In this document: positions 11,116 to 21,675 of the stretch, piece after piece
How positions within the stretch are numbered: the first letter of the stretch is position 1
How the letters are laid out: every line of letters begins with the position of its first letter
NCBI GenBank assembly: GCA_020631735.1
Contig: CM036168.1
Location: 96,638,932 to 96,702,931 of the forward strand
DNA: 64,000 nucleotides
Reading direction: 5' to 3'
DNA from: Saccharum officinarum
Lineage: Eukaryota > Streptophyta > Magnoliopsida > Poales > Poaceae
Notes under the pieces: model-generated
The model's input: the letters and a program-made list of their open reading frames with translations, nothing else
Told to the model about the DNA's origin: nothing
The model's database searches: none
Program-made: the position numbers and the translations under genes

Positions 11116-13870
11116 CTATGTATGGACCTGCTGCCCTTGTCTTCTGTGCCTGCTAGCCTTGTGACCAGGTTCTTTGCAAATGGAGCAAAGATTCCTGCCA
11201 CAGGTCTCGTTGAAGTCTCCCCCTCTATACATGTCTTCGCCGTATCCTCTCATAGCGTCCATGTCCCCCTTGAGTCGCTTCTTCTTCCTCCTACCCTTCC
11301 CTACCTTCATTAGCTCTGGATGCGGCACGTAGTCATAACCATGATAAGGGGGCCACTGTGTCAGGTCAAGGTACAGATCGAAGCTCTTCTCCCAAATACT
11401 AACGATGTTCGAATGGAGATACAAGGGTGACATATATGGCAGACCCTCGAAGTCATATCCACGGACCCTATAGGTCATGATCATGTGAGAGCAAGGGGCA
11501 TGCATGATCTGAGGGATGTTGCAACTGCACTCTACTTTGTCAAGATCAACTCAGTAGTTTTATCCACCATAACGTTCGCTGCCCAAGCTTGTGCCACCCT
11601 TCCCCCGTACACTAAAGACATGCCGGTGAGGTCCGTACGGATTGGTGGTATGCTGCTTGGCTAGTTCCTCGGCCTCCTTCAAATTAACTGTTTTGGCCTT
11701 TCCAAATCACCCAATCTCAGATAGATTCCTCTGCGTAAGTTCTCACCTCTTGACAAAATATTCGTTGCACTTGTGAAATAATAACTCAACAATTCTAGAC
11801 ACAGGCAACGATTGAACTCCTTTGAATACACGGTTCAAAGACTCTGACGAGTTGATGGTCATGATGCCATACCTGAAACCGCCCTCGTCATATGCTAACG
11901 CCCACTTAGCCTTTTATTCCATCTGCCCCTCTAACCAGGCCTTGCCTGCTTCGTTTAGCATCTTGTCTAGTTCTCTCTTTGTCTCCTTAAATTGGTGCTC
12001 CGTACGTATACAACATAGAGCCTTTACCTTGTCACAAACCTCCTCCTTCCTTTGATGCCGCCAACAATTAGCGGTAAAATGTCGCATGCACATTTGTGCA
12101 CTAGAGGTGAGAACCCATCGCTATGTTCATCTGTAGCATTAAGAAGCCCTGTGTGATGGTGCAAGATCAAACATATAGTGCGAAATGGGCCAAACAATTA
12201 TACACATAGATACCGCATGAACCATGACCATGATTCATTATTCTCTCCCTCTGCCAAAGCAAAAGCCATAGGTACTATCTGGTCCTTCGGATCAACAGCA
12301 GCAGCCATCATCAAGGTGCCCCTGTACTTTTCGGTCAGGAAAGTGCCATCAACAAGTACGACTGGCCGACAATACTTGAATGCATGTTCCATCTGCGCGA
12401 ACGACCAGAACACATGATGCAGGACATGCCTCAACGGGTTCTGCAAATACATCCCTCCAGTATCTATAAACCATTTCAACCCAGGGTTGTAGTAACTCAT
12501 TGCACACAATATTCGGGGAACCCTATTGTACGCTTCCTCCAAGCTACCCCAATGAATCACCAGGCAATTTGCTTAGCACGCCAAGCCTTTTCGTACTTCA
12601 CATCATACTTAATGAATCTGAATATGGACTGTTGTAAGGAAGACACTAAAATATTGTTATTGTCATCAATGAGCCCCAATATACGATGGGCAAGATAACG
12701 TGCAGTGAGCTGCTGATGATTTTCCTTTCATTTATTTGATAGGCAAGTGTGGGGTTAGACCACTTTACTTATCCTCCACTTGTCATCACTCTGTCTCTTT
12801 CGTGCATTTAACCTCCACATACAACCATTTTTGCATATCACATGGTACCTCAACTCCTGGTCTGAATAAGTGACAGTGTACGACCTATGGTAATGGACAA
12901 CATAGTCTTGAAGGAACAACTTCATCTCTGACATTGTATTGAATATCATCCCATTGCTAAGGATTTCATTCTCATGGTCATACAATGATTCCTACACATT
13001 TGCAGACCGGTGTCACAAACTGCCATATCAGTCATGCTGACATCCCTATAGTTCAGAATGCCACTAAAAGGTACATTCATTCACCTCAGTTGCATAAGCT
13101 ATGTCACTGTGTAGGGATCTAGTGGAACGTACTACTGTGCTTCGCTAATTCTAGCCCATGAATCATAGGGGTATCATCCTTTGGCAAATCAATGACTAGA
13201 CTTCCTTGAGCCGGCATATCATGAAGTACCTCGGTTGGTACTGGTAATGACATAGCATGAACCGGTACTGGCATACCATCTGCCTCCTTGGTCATCGTCT
13301 GAATCATCTGAATCACTACTAACTACATCACTGATCCTATCCTCCTCCTACTCCTCTTCCTGTTGGAACTTGTTCGCATCGAAGTCATTGCTTATAAGGC
13401 CTACTGACCGCTTCAAATCATCGACTGCCATTGGAGTTGAATGAAGCTGCTCCTACGTCAACTAACCGTCCAAATCCATGTTACCCAGGGTTGCTTCCCC
13501 TTTGACCCCCTATTCTTGTTCATTGCCTCCAGCACCGTCAATGGACGACCCCTCCTAGAGACCCTGCATCCTGTACCCATTCTCCACCACCACCACCTCA
13601 ACCATGGACACATTGGAACCTTGGATCACCCTATTGTAGCGGGACCAGTGAGCACGGTTGCGCAAGGGCATCAGGACATAGTGTGCCCTAGTCTTCCCAC
13701 TATCAAACATTCAAACCTCCCATTCAGTGTGAAATCAACGCCAAACTTTGCATTTAAACGGACACAAAGGTCGTTGAAGCTAGGAGGTTCATCAAATCAT
13801 TCCAATTCTTCTTCCATATCCTCAAACATACCATCTTCTTTCCTAACACTTTCTACGTAAAAAACTCAGA
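11116..13870 (-). pseudogene. MURA-type MULE transposase, broken by stops and frameshifts
   Basis: Domains appear in the canonical order on the minus strand. The N-terminal region (13860 to about 13119) contains PPSFNDLCVRLNAKFGVDF and an acidic linker. A MuDR-type DNA-binding domain lies at 12985-12755, with MIFNTMSEMKLFLQDYVV then CKNGCMWRLNARK. The MULE catalytic core lies at 12560-12198, with CRPVVLVDGTFLTEKYRGT, MMAAAVDPKDQIVPMAFA and NNESWSWFM; the VDGTF aspartate is a catalytic residue in this family. A SWIM zinc finger (CSC...CSH near 11540-11490) and a zinc knuckle (CSICKEPGHKASRH; the last ligand position is His rather than Cys) end near 11116. Frames change several times between 12755 and 12560 and again between 12198 and 11540. 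It would have cut and joined the element's own ends; it cannot do so now. Confidence 0.85.
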
Positions 13871-13929
13871 CACAACAATCCATCTACAAAAGCATTTGAG
13901 GAAACTTCATCAAGTTGTCCAAATCGTCG

Positions 13930-14220
13930 TATCACGCACTACTAAGTACCTACACTTCAAAACTAGTATCTATACTAACTACCATTACTACTTGAAAATA
14001 ATTAAACCCTAACTTCCTAACCAATCCCTAAACCCAAAGTCCTAACTAACAAAAACCTAAACCCTAAACCCAAAATCCTAACTAACAAAAACCTAAACCC
14101 TAAACCCAAAATCCTAACTAACAAAAACCTAAAGGCTAACTACCTAACCATACCCTAAACCCAAACTACCAAACTATACTAGATCACTAACCCTAATCAA
14201 TTGATTCAAAAATTAATCAC
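13930..14220. repeat. Telomere-like CCCTAAA tandem region
   Basis: About 36 bp units of the form CTAACTAACAAAAACC, then TAAACCCTAAACCCAAAATC, recur about three times between 14000 and 14130, with further degenerate CCTAAAC copies on both sides. It lies between the transposase start and the right terminal repeat. Confidence 0.75.
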
Positions 14221-14239
14221 CAAAATGAGAGACTTGGAG

Positions 14240-14564
14240 GGGGGAATACCTTAGCAACAACGGGGAGAGCTTCTAGGGGTCAGCCCTGACGACGGAGAGG
14301 GCCACCGGCATCCTCGCCGGCGGCGGCGGTGCCCGCACGGTCGGCCACCAAGGGAGGGGGCGCGGGCGACCAAGGGGCTGACCCCCAGCCTATCAGAGGG
14401 GAATGGGGAGAGAGGCAGGTAGAGAGGCGTGGCCGGCGGTGGAGGACCCAATGGAGGGGCCAACGGGCGGTTGGCGGTGGCGGGCGCGACGGGTGGCTGG
14501 CGGCAGCGGGCTGATGGAAACAGAGAAGGAAACAAATGGAGTGAGAGAGAGGAGGAGGCCGCGT
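14240..14564. other. GC-rich subterminal MULE sequence
   Basis: GC-rich in all frames, so open frames here are by chance. It probably holds the promoter and 5'UTR of the transposase gene, which reads leftward. No gene called. Confidence 0.45.
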
Positions 14565-14773
14565 CATGGGCCTCTACTGGGCCTTGCTGCGCCGTGCGGC
14601 ATGGCGCGGCAGCGCTTGCCACGTCATCGGTCAGGGCCCGGGTCGTTGCCACATCACCCCCTCTGCTGCCAGGGCAATAGGCGCGGCTAAAAGTATTAGA
14701 TTTGAAAATAAAAAAATAAACAGTGTCAAATTTGAAAGTAGTTTTAAAAAAGTGTTAAAAATAAAAAAAATTC
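14565..14773 (-). repeat. Right terminal inverted repeat of the MULE
   Basis: Inverted partner of 2860-3075 with the same block order, and the same outer AT-rich / inner GC-rich profile. Confidence 0.8.
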
Positions 14774-14783
14774 GCCATCAGTC
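14774..14783. repeat. Right target-site duplication of the MULE
   Basis: GCCATCAGTC, matching 2850-2859 at 9 of 10 positions. Confidence 0.6.
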
Positions 14784-15030
14784 AACAATGTCAAGGAGAC
14801 TTTTACAAAAGAAATCAAGTTGTTGATCTTCGGAATAAATTCTAGTATTTTAGATATCTTTGACCTATGGATCTAGAATCTATTGTAATTTGTATTTTAT
14901 CTTTTATCTTCTTTTCTTCCTTTTTGTTTCTTGAACTATGGCTTGTAACTGCTGACTCTTCTTTTTAGTAATTTAATTTCTCTGTCGGGGCGCAAGCCCC
15001 TCCAGTTGCATAAAAAGTATCTATATAGAG
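14784..15030 (+). pseudogene. 3' end of the LINE interrupted by the MULE
   Basis: Reading continues the LINE C-terminus after the insertion: the stretch before 2859 ends with an IWTARNDLIFNN-like phrase typical of plant L1 proteins, and this stretch starts in the right place with a short charged tail (AACAATGTCAAGGAGACTTT). A T-rich 3'UTR and a CGGGGCGCAAGCCCC hairpin follow near 14985-15000, common before the end of plant LINEs. The exact 3' end is unclear. Confidence 0.6.
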
Positions 15031-15548
15031 TTTGGGACTATGGATGCAGTGAGTCAAACAAGTAAACACAGCTATTTGCATGAACCACTTTCAGATAAAA
15101 ACTCCAAGTGCAAAATAAAGCTAGATAACCTCACTATTTTGTGCTTATCACCTTGCTAGTTTTAGAATATTATATGGATCTAGCCCACACGTAGATTATA
15201 ACTTAAGGGTTGTCTGCATGCGGCTTCATAGTACGCATCACTGTTGGCACCAGAGATTCCAGAGTTAGCTTGGAAATTGGATATGTGTTGGAGGGTGACC
15301 AACATACTACAAAAGAGGTAAAATTGGAGTACTTGTTTGCTCTGGTAGGTGTGCATGCATGAGGAGCAAACAAGACACAGCATCAGACTCCGATCGAGGA
15401 GATCCTGTATGCTAATTGCTTGAACAACGACATTGAGTTTGTTGCAAGGAAATTGTCAAGATCGGTTGCGTTAGTTGGCCGACGTACGGCATGAACTGCA
15501 GCATATACCACATCCACACAGATTGCAAATCGTTGTATAGGTCTTTCA
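15031..15548. other. Intergenic, nothing recognised
   Basis: No gene, RNA or repeat with boundaries was seen; the short open frames lack domains. Confidence 0.4.
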
Positions 15549-15565
15549 GGCACAAAAACGTATAG

Positions 15566-15718
15566 GAAAAAAAACGAGATCCAACCTAGAAGGAACTAGG
15601 TGGTTTTTCATTAAGAAGAGAAATGCACCAAAATTCAGTTCCAGAGAGGACTTAAACCTGGGTGGTTGGGTGCATGACCACACCTCTCACCCAACCAGTC
15701 GAGCTAGGCTCACTTACT
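15566..15718 (-). mobile_element. tRNA-derived SINE (Au-like) with target-site duplications
   Basis: On the minus strand a Pol III A box (TAGCTCGACTGG, 15706-15695) and B box (GGTTTAAGTCC, 15658-15648) are spaced as in a tRNA-type promoter. The element ends in a T-run (GTTTTTTTTCC), the tail type of the grass Au SINE. It is flanked by a 17 bp duplication, GGCACAAAAACGTATAG at 15549-15565 and the same with one change at 15719-15735. Together these identify a retroposed SINE. Confidence 0.8.
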
Positions 15719-15735
15719 GGCACAAAAACATATAG

Positions 15736-16450
15736 TAACTGGACTGCCAATAACTCGCGAAGCTGTTTGTAGGACAGATGTTCTTCATCCATGTGTTGAT
15801 GATCGAACTCCTACGATAGTACACTTTTCCCATGCATACTTCAACCGTACCACATTCATGCTCATGCACTGCTGCTTCAGTTCATCGATGAAGAGATGAT
15901 CGGAGATCGAGCTATGCGGTTCGTCCAGTACGTATGTATGTACTATGTGACGATATGGGTTCTGTTTGTTGCAGCAGGAACCCAACACCTACGCGAGAAT
16001 GGCTTATACTTTCAGCCTTCAGGACTAGTAAGCGACAGCGCTCGTTTCTGCCTATTCAAGATCCTGAATGTAGTACGTACCCTGTCCGGCCGGAGCTGTC
16101 CTGCACATTCAGTAAGAGCAAGTGAGCAACTAATCTCGCTCGATGGATCGACGACGCCTCGCTTACCAATAATATATGCATTGGGAGTATATATTGTCAG
16201 CAATTATTTTAAAGTTGTTGATTCTATAGTACAGCAAGTGATTAGAGATCGATTAGTGCAATAAATTTGGATGAACTAGGGGCTAAGCCACAAGTTCACA
16301 AACTACAGATTATATCTAGTATATGCAGTGAACGGCAAAAAGGGTAATAAACTGACAACTAGTTAAAGAAACAACAATAACTATTACCACTACATACACA
16401 CGAGGGTTAGGCACATGTACCATATGACATGATCGTGTCTCAGTTGTATA
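15736..16450. other. Intergenic, nothing recognised
   Basis: Open frames up to 122 codons occur on the plus strand (15896-16264) but have no domain, no coding bias I can see and no homologue I recognise. Confidence 0.4.
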
Positions 16451-16586
16451 CTCTCTTCATTTCAAATTGGAAGTTGTTGATACATAGCCTTTACACTGTA
16501 TTTAGACATAACATAATTCTAGACGTATAGCAAAATCTATTATATCTAAAAATGCTAAAGTGGCTTACAATTTGGAATGAAAAGAG
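16451..16586. mobile_element. Stowaway-type MITE
   Basis: CTCTCTTCATTTCAAATTGG at the left end pairs with the inverted CAATTTGGAATGAAAAGAG at the right. The element is flanked by TA on both sides (16449-16450, 16587-16588), as for Tc1/mariner-derived Stowaway MITEs. Confidence 0.8.
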
Positions 16587-16588
16587 TA

Positions 16589-17109
16589 CTTCTTAGATAC
16601 CCTCTGAAATAGTTAGTGTATTCTTCTAGTTGGTTATGGTTGGTTCTCCGTCACTATTGACATCATAGGTTTTACATCGTTCTTTCATCACATCCATCAC
16701 TAGCATTAGTTATGCACTGCTAAAGTGCTAATTGCATGCAACTACTTATAATACTGTATGATGATGATGATAACGATAGGATCACATGCATATTACAAGT
16801 AGCAGAGAATCAACATATGATTCTTATCTCGAGTTCATGTACAACAGAACAGCGCGTATATATACTATATATATACTAACGTTGACGAGATATTCCATAC
16901 TCGTGAACTTCGTGATCTGTAAACACGATGAACACAAGAATAAAATTTCAAGCAGCACTGCACTGGCCACTGGGCAATATACAAACAAACACAGTAGGAC
17001 TCGCTGGCAGCGATAGAAATCGATCATCGTTAACCTATTTCGTAACCATAACAAACCACTTTCTGACTTGCGATTCCTTGTCGCCACCACGCTTGGACAG
17101 CGACCTTTT
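16589..17109. other. 3' flank of the next gene
   Basis: AT-rich with (AT)n at 16857-16877. It should hold the 3'UTR and polyadenylation region of the minus-strand gene ending at 17110. Nothing else was seen. Confidence 0.4.
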
Positions 17110-17829
17110 CTACGCCCAGCCGACGTTGCGGCCGCCCCGGTTGCCGGAGCTGTTGCGGAAGCGCAGCAGCCACAGTGTGGGAAATAAGCTGCACGGCACG
17201 GCCTTGTGCTGTTTCGGGTGCGCGGCAACAACGGCGCCGACCTCGTCCTGGTGGAGGTCGTTGTGCTCGCCTGTCTCCGTGGCCACCCAGGAGAAGAGCC
17301 ACCGGCTGGAGGACGACGCCACCTTGACCGGCGTCGCCGGGCGCTGCTGCCACCTCTTCCCGAGGCTGAGCCGCCGGAAGATGCCGGCGATGAAGCCGAT
17401 CCTGATCCTCTTGAGCCTGCAGCGCCGCCGCTTCCTGCCGCTCCTCGCCGCCCTGCCGCCGCTCTTCTGGTCATGGCGTGCCGAGGCGACCGCCTGCTGC
17501 TTGCCGCCGCCGTTGAGCAGGTACGACGGCGGCGGCGTGATGGCCGGGAGCGCGCCAGCGGCGGCCATCCGCGCGACGTCCTTGGGCGTGCCCGGCTGCG
17601 ACTCCCAGACGAACGGCACCGCGCCCGGCTCCGCCCAGTAGTACCGGAACGACAGGTTGGCCGCGGAGCTCTCCTTGGTGAGGAGCCGCTCGTAGAACTT
17701 GCCGTCCTGCTTGATGCGGAGCGGGCTCTGCGGCATGGGCATGGTGCCGTTGCCCCGGAGAGGGCTCCGCGGCGGCGGCTGTGGCTCTGGCGGTGGCGCC
17801 TCGTCCGCGACGCCGGGACCGGGAGGCAT
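17110..17829 (-). CDS. Plant-specific basic protein with VPFVWESQPGTP motif (DUF688-like)
   Basis: A single-exon 239-residue protein of unknown function. I chose the ATG at 17829 because it lies about 130 bp downstream of a TATAAGA box and because translation upstream is low-complexity and unlike the family; an open frame does continue upstream to 18153. The N-terminus (1-35) is Pro-rich with RSPLRGNG and QSPLRIKQDGKFYERLL. Residues 62-83 hold FRYYWAEPGAVPFVWES followed by QPGTPKD, a signature of plant proteins of the DUF688 / hydroxyproline-rich type. A very basic stretch (RSGRKRRRCRLKRIRI, 129-144) could be a nuclear localisation signal. No signal peptide or membrane segment is seen. Residues 145-160 (FIAGIFRRLSLGKRW) form a conserved-looking patch. 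The family's role is unknown; the DUF assignment is from memory of the motif. Confidence 0.75.
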   Translation of the reverse strand: MPPGPGVADEAPPPEPQPPPRSPLRGNGTMPMPQSPLRIKQDGKFYERLLTKESSAANLSFRYYWAEPGAVPFVWESQPGTPKDVARMAAAGALPAITPPPSYLLNGGGKQQAVASARHDQKSGGRAARSGRKRRRCRLKRIRIGFIAGIFRRLSLGKRWQQRPATPVKVASSSSRWLFSWVATETGEHNDLHQDEVGAVVAAHPKQHKAVPCSLFPTLWLLRFRNSSGNRGGRNVGWA

Positions 17830-17956
17830 CTCGACCGAACCGATCGCTCTCTCCAGCTGATCGATGTCACCGCGCGGAACGGTCCAAGCGCTCGCTCGTC
17901 GGCTCGTGTGTTCCGGAGGTAGTGTGCTTGCGCTGTAGGTGGAAAGGACGCGACGT

Positions 17957-17963
17957 CTTATAG
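17957..17963 (-). promoter_or_regulatory. TATA box for the 17.8 kb gene
   Basis: CTATAAG on the minus strand, about 130 bp before the chosen ATG, would place transcription start near 17930 with a 5'UTR of about 100 nt. A second candidate, TATATATA near 18173-18182, would give a much longer leader with upstream ATGs. Confidence 0.5.
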
Positions 17964-18189
17964 AGCGGATCTTGCTCGGTGGTTGGACGTCACTTTTCGT
18001 ACGCACGCACGCTTGCAGACGACGGAGCGGGAGCGCCACAGCCCACAGCGGGCACGCTGAGCTAGGCAGCACCACCGGATGACACGATCCATGGCTCGAA
18101 ACATGCAGCAGGGGATATGCATGGCATTGGCAATTGGCATGGCCCAACTCCAACCGATTGGCGGATACAGTACTATATATACCGAATGT

Positions 18190-19700
18190 AATGTTGACAA
18201 GACTGTTGTCAAAAAAAATGTTGAGAAGGCCAGTTTATACAAATCTTCTCTATAATAACTGTAATGATGCTTCTTAGAAGTTAGAAGTAGAACTCATCTA
18301 TGCTCATGCCTGAACAGTCCAACACTACAGTTATTTATTAAGAGGAATATGTCTGTACGTAGTTTTGTCAGCAGTGCTACATACGCTGCTTGCTCACCTT
18401 TAAAAAATGGCGCATCTTATAAACAAGAGAGAAGTGACCAGGGAAATGGCTCGCAGCTCACAGCACGGCGACCATGGTCCATGGCAGAGACAGATAAAGC
18501 AGTTTACTGATGAGCAAGTAGATGGATGATGCAACTGACGACACCGCATCCGGCCGTGAACTGCAGTTTAAGTCCACAAAAGAAGGCCCACATTTAGTTC
18601 GTAAAGCGATGGGCAAGCCACAGTTTGTTAATTTTTGACGAGGCCTGCATGTTGCGGAATCATATTGACCAACGTTGTGGTGTGTCGGTTAGTGAGTCCG
18701 GTTCATGGAGCTCTTGGAAGTTGAGTGGATCTCAATGTCTCTCCTCTGCAGGTGTACAAGATGCTACAGGCGTAGAAGAAATCTGCGCTCTGCGCTTGCG
18801 TGTGTGTCTGCGGGAATCCCCGTCAGGAACAGGAAGGAAGCTGACCCAATTTGGAACAGCAATGCCTCACCTTCCTGATGTCGGTTTTTATTATATATTT
18901 GTTGCCTGATGGAACGGACCAGCATGTTCTACAACGAATGGTGTAGTAATTGCTCATCATCATTACATGGCGAGTCGACGATATGGATAGCATCCATGGT
19001 GAGGTGTGCCAAGCTAGGGAGATGCTAGAATGCCGGGTGACAAGTTTGATAAATGATGAGTTGGTCCGTTTCAGCTTTCATTCATGCCCTGATTACCATT
19101 CACAGGTCAAAAGAATCTTCATTTCGTCAATGTTTCCTTCCAGCTTGGACTCTTGGTCATACTATAATCTTCTTTAAGATAAACCCGCACTACTGAAATC
19201 TACCAGTTTTCTCTAGAGTTGAAACCCAAAATTTTACATTATACTCCTAAAATTTTTATTTCTTGTTTATATATACACATTCGCAAAAGAAATATATACA
19301 AATTACAAAACACGGGGAGATTAAACCAGACATGACATGACGCTTCTTTTTGTGTAGTTGCTTTCAGGAGACTACATCATTCATCCTCTAGAGTGGAAGC
19401 ACCCTATAAGTGGATACAACAACCAGAAAAGAAAAGTGTTTGGTTGACTGTACGAAAAGATTTATTAATCCCACATTTGTGGATGTAATTACCCTATGCA
19501 AACATGTGGTTACATGTGTTTGTGTGGCCGGATGCGGAGAATCTACCGTCCATATTCCGCTTCCCCCACAAAGCTCCGCTTCGCCCCCTTTGTCCCCCAC
19601 CTTTCCCTTGGTATTTCCAGTGCCTTCTCCGGGTTTTGGTGCTTGACGGCCCGTTGCCATGCCACACGGCTCACAGGCCCACCCCTGCACCGGCATTTGG
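18190..19700. other. Intergenic, no gene supported
   Basis: Upstream region of the 17.8 kb gene and beyond. Short open frames only; no domains, and no repeat ends identified with confidence. Confidence 0.4.
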
Positions 19701-19704
19701 CGAT

Positions 19705-20125
19705 TATTATAGCGTGTTTCGATGCCCTCATGTGCATGGGCCAGACTCCAGGGATGCAAGGACCATGCTTTTGGATGCATGTACCTCGACTTGGGCCAAG
19801 CCTAGCCCGTGCAAACCTCCCCCGCCATCCTGGCTCTAGGGAAATAAATAAAACTCATTTCCCTGTGGTCTGGCTCACGCAGGATGCGATCACACGTTGG
19901 CAAGCCAAAAAAATGGCTCCTGTGGTGCTGCCCCGATGCACGCACGAGAAAGTAGCTAGGGTTACGTCCCCACTTCGTGCAACGCACTATGGGCATGTTT
20001 CGATGAGACCCTGTGGCCAGGAACCTCTGATAGGCAGCGCATCAGACCCTAGGCGTCTAAAATCGGACACCTGGGAACAATACCTGCGCCAGGCATGTTC
20101 TCAGTTGTCAATCCAAACACACCCT
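19705..20125. mobile_element. Possible MITE-like element
   Basis: GCGTGTTTCGATG at the left and CAATCCAAACACACCC at the right are approximate inverted copies (GTGTTTxGAT). TTATA lies on both outer sides. Internal GGGCATGTTTCGATGAGAC near 19990 suggests a second or nested copy. The long plus-strand open frame that crosses it has no recognisable domain. Confidence 0.35.
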
Positions 20126-21666
20126 TTATATTATCCTTACCCCTTGTCGCCACCGCTTTGCCTATGTCTCTCTTTCACTTTCCATTTCTCCTGCCCCCTC
20201 TCTTGTGTCCTCCCCCCTCTTCGCTCTCCTGCTTGCTCAATCACTCCCTCTCTAGTGTCGTGCGCCATGGTCCCTTCCGCTTCTACTCCTTCGCCCTTCT
20301 ACTCATGCTATACGTGAAGTGCCATCCATTTCCCCTTCCTAGTCCTTTTTCCTCAAGTCATGGTGACCAAATCTGTTACCCCTTTTGGTGAAATAGTACA
20401 TATCTGGGGAATCGTCGGTGGCTGGCAAAGGTAACTTCGATTCGACCATAGATGTGATCTTTCCTTTCATTTCCCATGGTCATGTATCTTGTTGGCTCAC
20501 TGATCTCATCATTTGTAGGGTTTCTGTTGTGGTCAAAGGTAGATCTACCTTTGTACTTAGTGGTGTGGCCATTGAACTACTCTTTGCTTCCTTGTTGCTT
20601 GAACTCTTGTGATAACAAGGAAACATGCCCAATCATCACTCTTTGCTCTTCATTTTCAACATGCATAGTTCGATGTTTTCTGTTGTCCTCAATGTTAAGA
20701 TGATGAGGATAACATAAACCTAAGACATGTTCTTTGTTGATGATGCTAGCTTTGATCTTTTTATTACTACGATTTAACTTAGCACATCGTGATGCCAATG
20801 GTGTTATTCTTCAATGTATAAACTAATTTGAGAGCATGGTCATGTTGATGATGTTACTTTTAAAATGAGAAGTGGTTCCCTCAGCACATGTTCATGATAA
20901 TGATTTAGTCTATAAAAATATTAGTATGATTTGTTCCTAAGAATTGGTTATTTCATTTGTTTCTTTGCACTCGATGGACATGGTGAAAAGAGTTGAATGC
21001 TTGTTGTCAAAACAACTGCTTTTTGTTGTTATATGTTCTGCATACTTCATGAGTAGGCTTAGGGTGGTCCAACTATCTCACCCTAACATCACATGTGCCT
21101 CAATAAGTGCAATGGGCAAAAAAACGCCAAGCCAACCTTGATAAAATTTACAGTTGCAATGATATAGAGTGTGTTTCCATGTTGTGCATGCACAGAATCC
21201 TCTTATTTTAGCATGTGCAACCTTCTAATATAAGATATAGACATCTGCTTTAGGAACACTATACATAGCTCTATAGAGGAGCAAGTGACAATGTTTCTGT
21301 ATATGATTGGTCATAACCAAACATTTAGAATTATCTACCAAAACTTTAAAAGGTCAAAGAGACTTTAGGGAGGTTGTACATGTCATTGGAGCTTAGGGAG
21401 GAGATAGTCCACCCTCCACTAAGACACCTAATAAGATTAGGACCAGCCCCAGATGGTATCTGGTTTTAAGGTAAATAGATAAAATTAAGCAAGCATTATA
21501 TGGTAAATATATGAAATTAAGCAAGCATTATATTTTGTGCATGTGTCCATGTGAAACGAAACCTTCTATCTGGTTTACTCAGGCAATCATTCTTTCTGGA
21601 AGAATTTTGTTATGCTAGTTGTTTGTGGTTGTTTACTAGTAGTAACAATATTGTTCAATTGACATA
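20126..21666. other. Intergenic, no gene supported
   Basis: A CT-rich stretch (20130-20350) is followed by AT-rich DNA. At 21480-21535 AAATTAAGCAAGCATTATAT is repeated in tandem twice. No gene recognised. Confidence 0.4.
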
Positions 21667-21675
21667 CAAAAATAA
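21667..21675. repeat. 9 bp target-site duplication, left
   Basis: CAAAAATAA, identical to 23002-23010. Confidence 0.9.

Larger units (their letters stand above)
2860..14773. mobile_element. 11.9 kb Mutator-like element (MULE), decayed, nested in a LINE
   Basis: The two ends are inverted copies of each other for roughly 200 bp. They start with a T-run and AATTTTTAACAC-type sequence, then CAAATTTGACACT, then a shared GGGCCCTGACCGATGAC block. They are flanked by a near-perfect 9-10 bp duplication. Inside, on the minus strand, lie a MURA-type transposase remnant and a plant-mobile-domain gene; on the plus strand lies a zinc-finger gene facing them. This convergent two-gene layout resembles maize MuDR. 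A 1.85 kb solo LTR was inserted later (6521-8370). All genes carry stops or shifts, so the element is not autonomous now. Confidence 0.8.

Noticed and set aside
14251..14690. Open frames in the MULE right end
   Set aside because: GC-rich terminal-repeat sequence open in many frames, with no domain.
16824..17922. Long overlapping open frames (348 and 238 codons) on both strands
   Set aside because: Arg/Ser- or Arg/Ala-rich shadows of the 239-residue gene at 17110-17829.
17830..18153. N-terminal extension of the 17.8 kb gene to an ATG at 18153
   Set aside because: It would pass through the likely TATA box at 17957-17963, and the extra residues have no conserved look.
19496..20317. 273-codon plus-strand open frame
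   Set aside because: No domain and low-complexity composition, and it runs through a probable MITE and a CT-rich tract; no splice or promoter support.
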